In this document: positions 1 through 8,608 of the stretch, piece after piece
How positions within the stretch are numbered: position 1 is the stretch's first letter
How the letters are laid out: each line of letters opens with the position of its first letter
Assembly: GCA_022842065.1 (NCBI GenBank)
Contig: JALHQH010000037.1
Span: 54,935 to 118,934 of the forward strand
Direction: 5' to 3'
DNA length: 64,000 nt
Origin: Caldilineaceae bacterium
GTDB taxonomy: Bacteria > Chloroflexota > Anaerolineae > Caldilineales > Caldilineaceae
The notes under the pieces: generated by a model
What the model saw: the letters and a program-made list of their open reading frames with translations, nothing else
Databases searched by the model: none
What the model was told of the DNA's origin: nothing
Translations under genes and position numbers: made by a program

Positions 1-1
1 G

Positions 2-1669
2 GCCGGCTGTGCAAGCCCGCGCGCCGACGCCGACACGACACCTGCACCAACGCCGATGGATACGCCTGGCGTCATTGTTACTCCGGTGGCCACTGCGGCC
101 GCAGCCGCACCGGCCATTCCGCCGGAGATCGAGCGGTATGCCGCCGAGTGGCCGCTGGCCAATCATAACTACAGCAATACGCGCGTCGCCCTTGATGCCG
201 CAATCAATGGGGATACGATCAACGAATTGGGCATCGCCTGGACCTTCCCGATTCCAGGGATTGGCAGTTATGGCGGCGCGGCCTCCAATCCGCTGATTGC
301 CAACGGCGTTGTCTACTTCCAAGATCTGGATAGTAACGTCTTTGCCCTCGATTTGCAGAGTGGGGAGGTGATTTGGGAACACTGGCTCAATCAACGGGTG
401 ATTGGTCCCAATGGGCCAGCGATTGGCTGGGGCAAGCTCTTTGCCCAAGGCGGCGAGAATACGGTTCATGCTCTTGATCTTCAAAATGGGGAAGAGCTTT
501 GGGTGACCCAGTTAGCCGGGCCAACCGGGGCCCAACAGCCCTATGCCTATGGCGGCTATCTTTTCACCGCGGCCGTGGCCGGGGCGGTCGATGCCGAGAT
601 TGGCGCGGTTGAATCGCGGCGCGGCTATGCTGCGGGGACGAGCGGCCAGATTTACGCCCTCGACGAAGCGAGCGGCGAAATTGCCTGGAACTTTCAGGTG
701 GTGGAAGAGGGCTTCTGGGGCAACCCGACGATCAATGGCGGGGGGGGAGTTTGGTACCCACCGGCCATTGACACCGAAAGTGGGATCACCTTCTGGGGGA
801 CCGGCAATCCGGCCCCTTTCCCCGGCCTTATCGACTATCCCAATGCCGCCAGTCGCCCTGGCCCGAATCTCTACACCAACTCGCTGGTGGCGCTCGGCTA
901 TGACAGTGGCGAACTCATCTGGTACAACCAGGTCAAACCGCGCGATCTCTTTGATCTCGATTTTCAAGCGCCCCCCATCCTTGCCACGGCCACCATCGAC
1001 GGGGCGGAACGGGCGCTGGTAATCGGCTCCGGCAAATTGGGCCGGGTCGTCGCCTTTGACCGCGCAACGGGCGAAACCATCTGGAATACGCCGGTGGGTG
1101 AACACGAGAATGATGAACTGGAAGCGCTGCCGCTTGGGGAGGAGATCACGGTTCTGCCTGGCGTGTGGGGCGGGGTCGAGACACCCATGGCCCTGGCCGA
1201 TGGCGTGATCTATGCACCGGTGCTCAACCTGCCCACCCCCTACACTGCCACCGGCTTTGATGCGGTTGACGGCACCGAAGCGGTCGCCAATGCCACGGGC
1301 CGCACCCAATTGCCCGAGGCCACCAGCGAATTAGTTGCGCTGGATGTGCAGAGCGGCGAGATCCTGTGGAATACCACCTTTGATGCACCGGGTGGGTTTG
1401 CCGGCGCCACCGTCATCAACGATCTCGTCTTTACCGCCCTCTTTGATGGCACAATTTACGCCCTGGCGCGGGCAGATGGGGCGATTGTCTGGGAATTTTC
1501 AGCCCCCGGCGGCATTATCGCTTGGCCCGCCGTGGCCAACGACACCATCATCTTCCCCGTTGGGATTGGCGAGCGCCCCGTGCTCATGGCGTTGCGGCTA
1601 GGAGCTACCGGTGCAACCGAACAGGCGGCAGCGGAGCCTGTTGAAGCGGAGCCGACATCGACGCCATGA
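2..1669 (+). CDS. PQQ-type beta-propeller lipoprotein (5'-truncated by window edge)
   Basis: The reading frame is open from base 2 and begins A-G-C-A-S, which is the end of a lipobox, so the true start lies just outside the window and the protein is a lipoprotein anchored on the outer membrane face. The first internal ATG (56) is not the start. The body has at least seven propeller motifs of the form A-x-D-x-x-x-G-x-x-x-W (for example ALDLQSGEVIW, AFDRATGETIW, ALDVQSGEILW), typical of quinoprotein alcohol dehydrogenases. The segment GNPAPF to APPIL (about bases 806-975) aligns by eye with the active-site region of that family and carries Asp-Leu-Asp at 953-961. There is no cysteine after the lipobox, so the vicinal disulfide of classical methanol/ethanol dehydrogenases is absent. 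Cytochrome genes follow at once, as expected for an enzyme that hands electrons to cytochrome c. The substrate is unknown; a non-catalytic propeller is possible. Confidence 0.85.
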   Translation, partial: AGCASPRADADTTPAPTPMDTPGVIVTPVATAAAAAPAIPPEIERYAAEWPLANHNYSNTRVALDAAINGDTINELGIAWTFPIPGIGSYGGAASNPLIANGVVYFQDLDSNVFALDLQSGEVIWEHWLNQRVIGPNGPAIGWGKLFAQGGENTVHALDLQNGEELWVTQLAGPTGAQQPYAYGGYLFTAAVAGAVDAEIGAVESRRGYAAGTSGQIYALDEASGEIAWNFQVVEEGFWGNPTINGGGGVWYPPAIDTESGITFWGTGNPAPFPGLIDYPNAASRPGPNLYTNSLVALGYDSGELIWYNQVKPRDLFDLDFQAPPILATATIDGAERALVIGSGKLGRVVAFDRATGETIWNTPVGEHENDELEALPLGEEITVLPGVWGGVETPMALADGVIYAPVLNLPTPYTATGFDAVDGTEAVANATGRTQLPEATSELVALDVQSGEILWNTTFDAPGGFAGATVINDLVFTALFDGTIYALARADGAIVWEFSAPGGIIAWPAVANDTIIFPVGIGERPVLMALRLGATGATEQAAAEPVEAEPTSTP

Positions 1670-1690
1670 GTGAGCAGTAGAGTAGGTGAT

Positions 1691-1695
1691 AGGAG
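1691..1695 (+). promoter_or_regulatory. Ribosome binding site setting the pentahaem start
   Basis: AGGAG lies seven bases before the ATG at 1703. An in-frame GTG at 1670 has no such site and would add residues before the signal peptide, so ATG 1703 is preferred. Confidence 0.75.
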
Positions 1696-1702
1696 AAGAT
1701 TC

Positions 1703-3928
1703 ATGTTTCAATTGACCGGATGGAAGCAGCTGAGCCGCGGGCTAGTCGTGCTCCTCTTGGCAGGTTGTACTGCCATTCAGGCCCCGACGCCAACCCCCAT
1801 CGACCCGCGCCAGCCACTGCCCACCGCTGAGATAAGCGCAGCGGGGACAGCAGAAGCACCCGCCGCAGAGAGCGAGGCAACACCGGGCGCAGCGGTGGAT
1901 GATCAGGCCACCACTGCGGATGCCGCAGCGGCTGAAGAGGACGCTGACCCGGCCGCCGATGCTGAAACCGCGGACGCAGAGAGTAGCGCAGACACAGAAG
2001 CCGCCAACGGTGAACCAGCCAATGGTGACGACGAGGAACTGATCGCCGTCGGTGAGGAAGTCTACGCCGCCGATTGCGCCTCGTGTCACCAGAATGAGGG
2101 CGAAGGAACCGATACCTATCCCGCGCTGGCCGGCAGTCAACTTGTCACCGGGGAAGATCCGAGCCCGGTGATCGAGCTTGTCCTGCATGGGCAGGGTGAG
2201 ATGCCGGCCTTCGCCGATAGCCTGGACGAAACAGAGCTGGCCGGCGTTGTCTCCTATATTCGCACGGCGTGGGAGAATGAAGCGACCGCGGTGAGCGTTG
2301 AGCAGGTCAGCCAGGGGGAAGCAGGGGAGAGCGCCGACACGGCAACCGAAGCTGATACCGCCAGCGCCGCAACAGCCGAAGACGAAACAACCGACGATGA
2401 GGTAACCGAAGACGAGGCCGCGACCTTGATCAGTGCTGGCGAAGAACTCTATGCCATCCACTGCGCCTCGTGTCATCAATTACATGGCAACGGGACCAGC
2501 GCTTTTCCGCCGCTGGCCGGCAGTGGCCTTGTCAACGCCGAAGATCCGGCGGGCGTGATCGACATTACGCTCAATGGCCGGGGCCACATGCCCGCCTTTG
2601 CCGCAACGCTCGCGGATCAAGAAGTGGCGGCTGTCACCTCGTTCATCCGCGCGGAATGGGATAACAATGCCGCCGCCGTCACTGTCGAGCAGGTGAGCGC
2701 AGCGCAGGAACGCGCGGCGGAGAGTGCCGCAGCAGATGACACAGAGGAAGAAGCAGGTGAAGAAGCAGCGGAAGAAGCTGACGCCACAACCGAAGCCGCC
2801 GCGGCAGCAGAGGAAGCAGCACCGGCGGAGGAAGTTTCAGGTGATGATGCGGACGCCTTGCTTAGCGCCGGCGAAGAAGTCTACGCCGCCAATTGTGCTT
2901 CGTGTCACCAGAGCGAGGGCGAAGGGAACGATAGCTATCCCGCGCTGGCTGGTAGCCAACTGGTCACGGAAGAAGATCCAAGCGCGGTGATCGAGCTTGT
3001 CCTGCATGGGCAGGGCGAGATGCCGGCCTTTGCCGACAGCCTGGATGAAGAGGAGATTGCGGCGGTCGTCTCCTATATCCGCAATAGTTGGGAAAATGAG
3101 GCCACCGCCGTCAGCGTTGACCAAATCAGTGGTGATCAAGCGGGTGAAGCCGCGCCGGAGGAAACTGAGGAAACCGCAGCCGCCGAAGCGGAGGCAACTC
3201 CGGCGGATGAAGCTGAAACAACGGCAACACCGGCAGCCTCCCCTGGTGAGATCGCCTTGACCATCCGCGGTGATGAGGTCTACCGCGTCGCGTGCGCCGC
3301 TTGTCATCACCCCAATGGCCAGGGGACAGAGCGCTATCCCGCGCTTGCCGGCAGTGCGGTTGTGTTGGCCGCAGAGCCGGCGGCAGCAATCACCATTGTG
3401 TTGCATGGGCAGGGCGAGATGCCCCCCTTTGCCGATATCCTGGCGCATCAGGAAATCGCAGCGGTCCTCTCCCACGTCCGCAACACGTGGGGGCAGCGGG
3501 CCGCACCCGTCACGGTTGACCAGGTGGCGCAGGCGCAAACCGCTGCAGCCACGCCGGCCGCCACCTCTACAGCCGAAGTCCCTGAAGAAGCTGCTGCGCC
3601 AGCAGACGCGACCGCGCTGATCAATGCTGGTGAAGCAGTTTATGCCGGCAACTGTGCGGCTTGTCACCAATTGCATGGCCAGGGCACAACTGCCTACCCC
3701 GCACTCGACGCCAGTACGCTGGTCACGGCAGACGCTGCCACGGCTGCCATTGCCATCGTCCGGCATGGGCAGGGCGAGATGCCAGCCTTTGCCGACATCC
3801 TGGATGATGAAGAGATTGCCGCGGTTGTCTCCTACATCCGTAACGCCTGGGACAATGAGGCCACGCTGGTCGAGGTTGCGCAGGTGGGCCAGGTAGCTAG
3901 TGAAAACAGCGATGTTGCAAATGACTGA
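1703..3928 (+). CDS. Lipoprotein with five tandem cytochrome c domains
   Basis: The protein has 741 residues. It starts with a lipoprotein signal (LLLAGC, lipid Cys near residue 21), then an Ala/Glu/Asp-rich linker, then five class I cytochrome c domains separated by more acidic linkers. The haem motifs are CASCH at 125, CASCH at 254, CASCH at 398, CAACH at 531 and CAACH at 651. Each is followed about 50 residues later by a G-(Q/R)-G-(E/H)-M-P-(A/P)-F block that should supply the axial Met. Domains 1 and 3 are almost identical over about 80 residues, pointing to recent internal duplication. The likely role is a flexible multi-haem electron carrier tethered outside the cell, accepting electrons from the neighbouring propeller or sugar dehydrogenase. 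It starts 33 bases after the upstream stop, which suggests an operon. Confidence 0.9.
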   Translation: MFQLTGWKQLSRGLVVLLLAGCTAIQAPTPTPIDPRQPLPTAEISAAGTAEAPAAESEATPGAAVDDQATTADAAAAEEDADPAADAETADAESSADTEAANGEPANGDDEELIAVGEEVYAADCASCHQNEGEGTDTYPALAGSQLVTGEDPSPVIELVLHGQGEMPAFADSLDETELAGVVSYIRTAWENEATAVSVEQVSQGEAGESADTATEADTASAATAEDETTDDEVTEDEAATLISAGEELYAIHCASCHQLHGNGTSAFPPLAGSGLVNAEDPAGVIDITLNGRGHMPAFAATLADQEVAAVTSFIRAEWDNNAAAVTVEQVSAAQERAAESAAADDTEEEAGEEAAEEADATTEAAAAAEEAAPAEEVSGDDADALLSAGEEVYAANCASCHQSEGEGNDSYPALAGSQLVTEEDPSAVIELVLHGQGEMPAFADSLDEEEIAAVVSYIRNSWENEATAVSVDQISGDQAGEAAPEETEETAAAEAEATPADEAETTATPAASPGEIALTIRGDEVYRVACAACHHPNGQGTERYPALAGSAVVLAAEPAAAITIVLHGQGEMPPFADILAHQEIAAVLSHVRNTWGQRAAPVTVDQVAQAQTAAATPAATSTAEVPEEAAAPADATALINAGEAVYAGNCAACHQLHGQGTTAYPALDASTLVTADAATAAIAIVRHGQGEMPAFADILDDEEIAAVVSYIRNAWDNEATLVEVAQVGQVASENSDVAND

Positions 3929-4026
3929 AAGACGAAAAAGCTGCCGCAGCGAGTACGCGCCGCACAAGTTGTTTTGCCGTGCAGATCTGCCTGCGGCAAA
4001 AGGTGACGACAAAAGGAGTTGAATCG

Positions 4027-5898
4027 ATGCACAACCAAAGAAATTTACTTTACGTGACGATCGGTGGTGTGCTCATCATGGTGGTGCTGCTGCTGACGTT
4101 CTTTCAGCAAGACAACTTCGCACCCACAGTGGCAACGGCCAATATCTTGGCACAGAACGCCACCGCAACGCCGCCGGCAAGTGAAGAGTTGACCGCGACG
4201 GAGGAAATGTCACCAACCGAGGAGGTGACCGCGGCCGAGGAGCTGACCGCGACACAGGAAATGTCACCGACCGAGGAGGTGACCGCGGCCGAGGAGCTGA
4301 CCGCGACACAGGAAATGTCACCAACCGAGGAAGTGACCGCCACCGAGGAGCTGACCACCACGCAGGAAATGTCACCAACCGAGGAAGTGACCGCGACGCA
4401 GGAGCTGACCGCCACGCAGGAAATGTCGCCAACCGAGGAAGTGACCGCGACGCAGGAGCTGACCGCCACGCAGGAAATGTCACTCACAGAAGAAGTGACT
4501 GCGACCGAGGAGCTGACCGCCACGCAAGAAATGTCGCCAACCGAGGAAGTGACGACCACTGAAGCGACCACGCCCCCCCTCGCGATGGCACCATTGATGC
4601 CTTCTGCGCAAATCTCGCCGACGCAGCTCTTTGGGGCGGCTTCAGTGGAGCCAGGGGAAACTGACGAGTTAGGGGCCGCGATTGTGTTGGTCAAAGTCGC
4701 CGACGGACTGGCGGACCCGATCAACGTCGTCAGTGCGCGCGATGGCAGTGGCCGGCTCTTTGTGGTCGAACGCAATGGCATTATCCGCATTGTTACTGAC
4801 ACAGGGGAAGTGCTGGAGGAGCCATTTCTGGACATTAGCGACATTGTGCTTGATGCCTTCTTGGAACAGGGGTTGTACGATGTGGAATTCCACCCCAACT
4901 TTGCTGAAAATGGGCGCTTCTTTGTCCACTTTGCCGAACTGCTGCGCAACGGCGATTCGATGATCGTCGAGTATCAAGTCACGGCGGATAACCCGGATGT
5001 CGCCGACCCCGAAAGCGCGCGCGTGATCATGCAAATTGAGCAGCCCTGGGCCAACCACAACGGGGGCGAACTCGCCTTTGGTCCAGATGGCTATCTCCAC
5101 ATCGGCAGTGGTGATGGCGGCTGGGAAGGCGATCCCCTCAAAGCCGGCCAGGATCTCACCACCTTGCTGGGCAAGCTGCTGCGGATTGATGTGGACAACA
5201 CGGATGGCCGTCCCTATGCCATTCCGGCCGACAATCCCTTTGTGGCGGCGACCACCCCGCAACTGCTGCAACTCTTTGGGGTGACAGAGCAGGAATTCGC
5301 GAATATCCTGCCCGATGCGCGGCCGGAAATCTGGGCCTTTGGCTTGCGCAACCCGTGGAAATTCCAATTTGACCGCCAAACCGGCGATCTCTATTTGCCC
5401 GATGTTGGGCAGAACCATTCGGAAGAGATCAACTTCCAACCCGCCGCCAGCCCAGGGGGCGAAAACTATGGCTGGGATTTCCTCATGGGCACCCACTGTT
5501 TCCCCACCGAGGCGGCGAGTTGTAATGCGGTGGGCGTGTTGCCGGTGGCCGAATATACCCATGCCGATCACAGCGGCTGTTCGATCATTGGGCTGGGCAT
5601 CTACCGCGGCGAGGAATTTCCGGATCTGAACGGGGTCTACTTTAGTGGCGACTACTGCTCCGGCAAGATTTGGGGCTTGCAGCAAACCGCAGAGGGCGAT
5701 TGGCTCTATGCTGAAGTGGTCGATACCAATTTGCAATTGACCGGGGCCGGTGAAGATGAAGCGGGCAACCTCTATGTCACCACCTGTAACTGTAACTATG
5801 GCGGTCCCGCCCCCGCGGATAACCCACCCGGTGCACTCTGGCGGATCGTGTCAGCAGACCAGGTGCCCGAGGGGGCAGAAACAGAACCGGCACAGTAG
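4027..5898 (+). CDS. Membrane-anchored PQQ-type glucose/sorbosone dehydrogenase on a repeat stalk
   Basis: The protein has 623 residues. ATG 4027 is preceded by AAGGAG (4013-4018). Residues about 8-27 form one membrane segment. Residues about 53-178 are seven copies of an 18-residue Thr/Glu repeat that act as a stalk. The rest is a six-bladed GSDH/YliI-type propeller. Visible family motifs are NHNGGELAFGPDG, which carries the presumed catalytic His, IGSGDGG, GKLLRIDVD, GLRNPWKF with the substrate/PQQ-side Arg, and GENYGWDFL. Cysteine pairs in the last third (GTHCF, SCN, SGC, YCSG, TCNC) suggest disulfides. The enzyme probably oxidises a sugar or aldehyde outside the cell and feeds the cytochromes encoded on either side. 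Substrate and acceptor are inferred from neighbours only. Confidence 0.88.
   Translation: MHNQRNLLYVTIGGVLIMVVLLLTFFQQDNFAPTVATANILAQNATATPPASEELTATEEMSPTEEVTAAEELTATQEMSPTEEVTAAEELTATQEMSPTEEVTATEELTTTQEMSPTEEVTATQELTATQEMSPTEEVTATQELTATQEMSLTEEVTATEELTATQEMSPTEEVTTTEATTPPLAMAPLMPSAQISPTQLFGAASVEPGETDELGAAIVLVKVADGLADPINVVSARDGSGRLFVVERNGIIRIVTDTGEVLEEPFLDISDIVLDAFLEQGLYDVEFHPNFAENGRFFVHFAELLRNGDSMIVEYQVTADNPDVADPESARVIMQIEQPWANHNGGELAFGPDGYLHIGSGDGGWEGDPLKAGQDLTTLLGKLLRIDVDNTDGRPYAIPADNPFVAATTPQLLQLFGVTEQEFANILPDARPEIWAFGLRNPWKFQFDRQTGDLYLPDVGQNHSEEINFQPAASPGGENYGWDFLMGTHCFPTEAASCNAVGVLPVAEYTHADHSGCSIIGLGIYRGEEFPDLNGVYFSGDYCSGKIWGLQQTAEGDWLYAEVVDTNLQLTGAGEDEAGNLYVTTCNCNYGGPAPADNPPGALWRIVSADQVPEGAETEPAQ
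4183..4560 (+). repeat. Seven tandem 54-bp coding repeats (18-residue Thr/Glu stalk)
   Basis: Seven consecutive 54-base units encode variants of E-E-L-T-A-T-Q-E-M-S-P-T-E-E-V-T-A-T. Units differ by a few bases (for example Pro to Leu in unit six). Such an array can change copy number by slippage and would lengthen or shorten the stalk in steps of 18 residues. Confidence 0.93.
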
Positions 5899-5924
5899 CG
5901 GTATCGATAGAAGTTCAGATCAGC

Positions 5925-5960
5925 TTTCGTAGGGGCACGACATGTCGTGCCCCTACGAAA
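5925..5960. repeat. Perfect 36-bp palindrome (dispersed repeat or terminator)
   Basis: The 18-base arms are perfectly complementary with no loop, centred on CGACATGTCG, and contain GTAGGGGCACGAC. It sits between the sugar dehydrogenase stop and the next cytochrome gene. This type of sequence is a dispersed repeat in many bacterial genomes; it could also end transcription. Confidence 0.8.
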
Positions 5961-6022
5961 GGAAATGCGTTGAATCGTTACTAAATTTTGAAATGTCAGT
6001 GGTTCGCAGAAAGGCTGTAACA

Positions 6023-6517
6023 ATGGGTGTGTGGTTGCCAAACCGACAAGCAAGCAGGTGCGCTGTGCACCGGCGACAGGGGCTGGGCCAATGCTATCTG
6101 CTTTATGCAGTGATCTTAGCCTTGCTCTTGACTGCGTGTGCCGATGCCATGCGCACCCCCCCAAGCACAGCCGCGCCGACGACGACCCTGTTGGCGGACA
6201 GTGATCCCGATCGGGGGTGGCAAGCGCTTCAGAGTTATGGTTGCCACACCTGCCATGTGATTCCTGGGGTGCCGGGTGCCCAGGCTTATGTCGGGCCGCC
6301 ACTGACGGCTTGGGCAGAGCGCGGTTATATTGCCGGTGAGTTGCCCAATACGCCAGAGAATCTCTTTACCTTCATCCAATATCCGCAGTCATTTCGCCCT
6401 GGTGGTGCCATGCCCGATATGGATGTGACCGCCGAGGACGCGCGCGATATGAGCGCTTATCTTTACACCTTGCGTGATCAATCGGGCTGGAATGTATTGA
6501 CGGCGTTTGGCTGGTGA
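6023..6517 (+). CDS. Mono-haem cytochrome c lipoprotein
   Basis: The protein has 164 residues. ATG 6023 follows AGAAAGG (6008-6014); earlier in-frame ATGs at 5942 (inside the palindrome) and 5993 lack this. A signal sequence ends in LLLTAC (lipobox). One haem motif CHTCH lies at residues 74-78 and GAMPDMDV about 55 residues later supplies the likely Met ligand. The fold looks like a class I cytochrome of the kind used as a COX/CtaG-associated or dehydrogenase partner. It lies between the sugar dehydrogenase and a transmembrane flavocytochrome, so it probably shuttles electrons between them at the outer membrane face. Confidence 0.85.
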   Translation: MGVWLPNRQASRCAVHRRQGLGQCYLLYAVILALLLTACADAMRTPPSTAAPTTTLLADSDPDRGWQALQSYGCHTCHVIPGVPGAQAYVGPPLTAWAERGYIAGELPNTPENLFTFIQYPQSFRPGGAMPDMDVTAEDARDMSAYLYTLRDQSGWNVLTAFGW

Positions 6518-6522
6518 TTGGG

Positions 6523-6551
6523 AAAGTGACTGTTGTTAATTTAGTCACTTT
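6523..6551. terminator. Hairpin between the cytochrome lipoprotein and the flavocytochrome
   Basis: Nine-base arms (6523-6531 and 6543-6551) flank an 11-base AT-rich loop. There is no strong T run, so it may be an attenuator or an RNA processing site rather than a full terminator. Confidence 0.4.
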
Positions 6552-6587
6552 GCAAAGGTGAGATAGCATGGGGGAATTGATTAACGT

Positions 6588-7904
6588 ATGAGACAGTTGA
6601 CTTTAGGCACTTTTTGGATTGCGATTTACCTGCTTTTGGTGCTGGCACCGCTCTTTGTGTTGCTGATTGGGCCGACGCCACCGGGGCGTAGCTTCTGGCG
6701 CGAATTTTCGGTGGCGTTGGGCTTTGTCGGCCTGGCGATGATGGGGATGCAATTCCTGTTGACCGCGCGCTTTCGGCGGGTGACGATGCCCTATGGCATT
6801 GATGTGGTCTACCACTTTCACCGCCAAATCTCCCTGGTCGGCTTTGGGCTGGTGGTGGCCCATCCACTGGTGATGTTTGCCGCGAGTCCCGAAACCTTGC
6901 GCTACTTAAATCTCTTCGGCGCGCCATGGCGCATGATCGCCGGGGTTGGGGCCATACTCTTCTTTGCCCTCGTCATTGCCATCTCGATCTGGCGGCTGAA
7001 GCTGCGCATTAGTTACGAATCCTGGCGGCTCAGCCACGGCTTGCTGGCAACGATTGGCGTGGGGCTGGCGATTGGTCATGTGGTGGGGGTCGGTTACTAT
7101 GTTAGCGAACCCTATAAACGGGGCTTGTGGATCTTTCTGGGCGCGGCGTGGGTGGGGGCATTGGCCTACACACGGGTCGTCAAGCCCATCCTCATGCTCC
7201 GCCACCCCTACGTCGTTGATGAGGTGATCCCCGAACGGGGTGAGACCTCGACATTGGTACTGCGGCCCGACGGCCACCAAGGGATGACATTTAAGCCAGG
7301 GCAATTTGCCTGGCTTACGGTTCTGCACTCGCCCTTTGGCATTCGGGAACATCCCTTCTCCTTCTCATCCAGCGCCATGCAGCCCAAACGACTGACCCTT
7401 TCGATTAAAGCACTGGGCGATTTTACCAACCAGATTAGCACGCTCAAAGCCGGCACGCGCGCCTACCTTGATGGACCCTATGGGGCCTTCAGCCTGGACA
7501 ACTATCGCGCCCCCGGTTATATCTTTATTACAGGGGGCGTTGGGATCACCCCGATGATGAGTATGCTGCGCACCCTCGCTGATCGCAATGATAAACGACC
7601 ACTACGCCTCTTCTACGGCAGTAATGATTGGGAAGAGGTGACCTTTCGCGAGGAGCTTGCGCAACTCCAACAACAGTTAGCGCTGGATGTCGTCCATGTT
7701 TTGCAGAAACCGCCGGCCGATTGGACGGGGGAAAGCGGGTTTATCAGCACGGAGCTACTGGCGCGCCATTTACCTGCCGATCGGCTGCACTACGAATACT
7801 TTATCTGTGGACCGCCGGCCATGATGGGCGCGGTGGAAGCGGCCTTGACGCAGTTGGGTATCCCGCTGGCGCAGACCCAGATGGAAGTGTTCAATTTAGT
7901 GTAA
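6588..7904 (+). CDS. Ferric-reductase/NOX-type transmembrane flavocytochrome
   Basis: The protein has 438 residues. The N-terminal half has about six membrane segments with His at 76, 78, 92, 150 and 164, the pattern of the ferric reductase-like domain that holds two b-haems. The C-terminal half is a ferredoxin-NADP-reductase fold: REHPFSFSSS near residue 255 (FAD binding), GGVGITPMMSM near 310 and ICGPPAMM near 405 (NAD(P)H side). In this family electrons pass from cytosolic NAD(P)H through FAD and haem to an acceptor outside. Being between two c-type cytochrome genes, it may reduce them (or Fe(III), Cu or oxygen); the direction in vivo is not decided by sequence. The ATG at 6588 has only a weak upstream GGGGGA. 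Confidence 0.88.
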   Translation: MRQLTLGTFWIAIYLLLVLAPLFVLLIGPTPPGRSFWREFSVALGFVGLAMMGMQFLLTARFRRVTMPYGIDVVYHFHRQISLVGFGLVVAHPLVMFAASPETLRYLNLFGAPWRMIAGVGAILFFALVIAISIWRLKLRISYESWRLSHGLLATIGVGLAIGHVVGVGYYVSEPYKRGLWIFLGAAWVGALAYTRVVKPILMLRHPYVVDEVIPERGETSTLVLRPDGHQGMTFKPGQFAWLTVLHSPFGIREHPFSFSSSAMQPKRLTLSIKALGDFTNQISTLKAGTRAYLDGPYGAFSLDNYRAPGYIFITGGVGITPMMSMLRTLADRNDKRPLRLFYGSNDWEEVTFREELAQLQQQLALDVVHVLQKPPADWTGESGFISTELLARHLPADRLHYEYFICGPPAMMGAVEAALTQLGIPLAQTQMEVFNLV

Positions 7905-7933
7905 TATAATAAGGTTCAGCAAAGGGAGTAACC

Positions 7934-8608
7934 ATGCGACAAGCACTTGCCACACAGTTGGCGGCTGTGATTGGCGTGATGATCATTGTGTTAGCCATCA
8001 TCTTTGCGTTGTTCCAGACGCCAAGCATTGCCGAAACGACCCTGATTGCCGCCGCGCCGGTCATTACGCACCCGATTGAAGGGTACGAGAATTGCACGAA
8101 CTGCCACGGCCGCGAGGAAGCTGTGCCCTATCCAGAGTATCACTTGGGTTGGCCGAATACCAGTTGTACCCAATGTCATATCCCGGCTGAGGCAGTGGCG
8201 GTGGCGACGGCCGCTGCCGTGTCGATGGCAGCGGCGGTGGATGGTGAAACACAAGCCGACGAAGAAGAAGCGGGTGCAGAGCAGGATAGCGAAGAGGCCC
8301 AGCCGGCAGCGAACCAGGCCGCGCAGATCACCAATGGGGAAAGTGTCTACCGCACGGAGTGCGCTGCGTGTCATGAACCAGGCGGGACAGGCCCCGAACT
8401 GGATACAGCGGCGTTGGCCGCCTATGGGACGGCGAGTGAGCTTTTCGCCTATACCCAAAGCACAATGCCACCCGCTGCGCCGGGGAGCCTCTCTGATCAA
8501 CAATATTGGGATGTGACCGCCTACCTGCTTTCGACACGCGCGTTGCTGCCCGCGGAGACGCTAGTCGGGCCAGAGACGGGGGCTGAGATTGAACTCAGCC
8601 AACCATAA
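7934..8608 (+). CDS. Membrane-anchored tri-haem cytochrome c
   Basis: The protein has 224 residues. ATG 7934 follows AAAGGGAG. Residues about 9-27 are a membrane anchor. Two closely spaced haem sites, CTNCH (54-58) and CTQCH (78-82), with extra His at 46 and 70, resemble a small bis-His multihaem module. An Ala/Glu-rich linker follows, then a class I cytochrome domain with CAACH (143-147) and MPP near 178. The hybrid design suits a quinol- or flavocytochrome-linked relay to mono-haem carriers. It follows the flavocytochrome by 29 bases and is the last gene of the redox island. No oxidase subunit is seen next to it. Confidence 0.85.
   Translation: MRQALATQLAAVIGVMIIVLAIIFALFQTPSIAETTLIAAAPVITHPIEGYENCTNCHGREEAVPYPEYHLGWPNTSCTQCHIPAEAVAVATAAAVSMAAAVDGETQADEEEAGAEQDSEEAQPAANQAAQITNGESVYRTECAACHEPGGTGPELDTAALAAYGTASELFAYTQSTMPPAAPGSLSDQQYWDVTAYLLSTRALLPAETLVGPETGAEIELSQP

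Noticed and set aside
735..750. Run of eight G in the propeller gene as a phase-variation site
   Set aside because: The frame is continuous through it and the protein matches its family on both sides.
2837..4012. Minus-strand frame of 391 codons opposite the pentahaem gene
   Set aside because: Repetitive mirror of the cytochrome repeats; no family match.
4104..4949. Minus-strand frame of Ser/Val repeats opposite the sugar dehydrogenase stalk
   Set aside because: It is the complement of the 54-bp coding repeats; the opposite strand gives a recognised enzyme.
7905..7910. TATAAT before the tri-haem cytochrome as a promoter
   Set aside because: No -35 at a suitable distance; the six bases follow a stop codon in AT-rich sequence.
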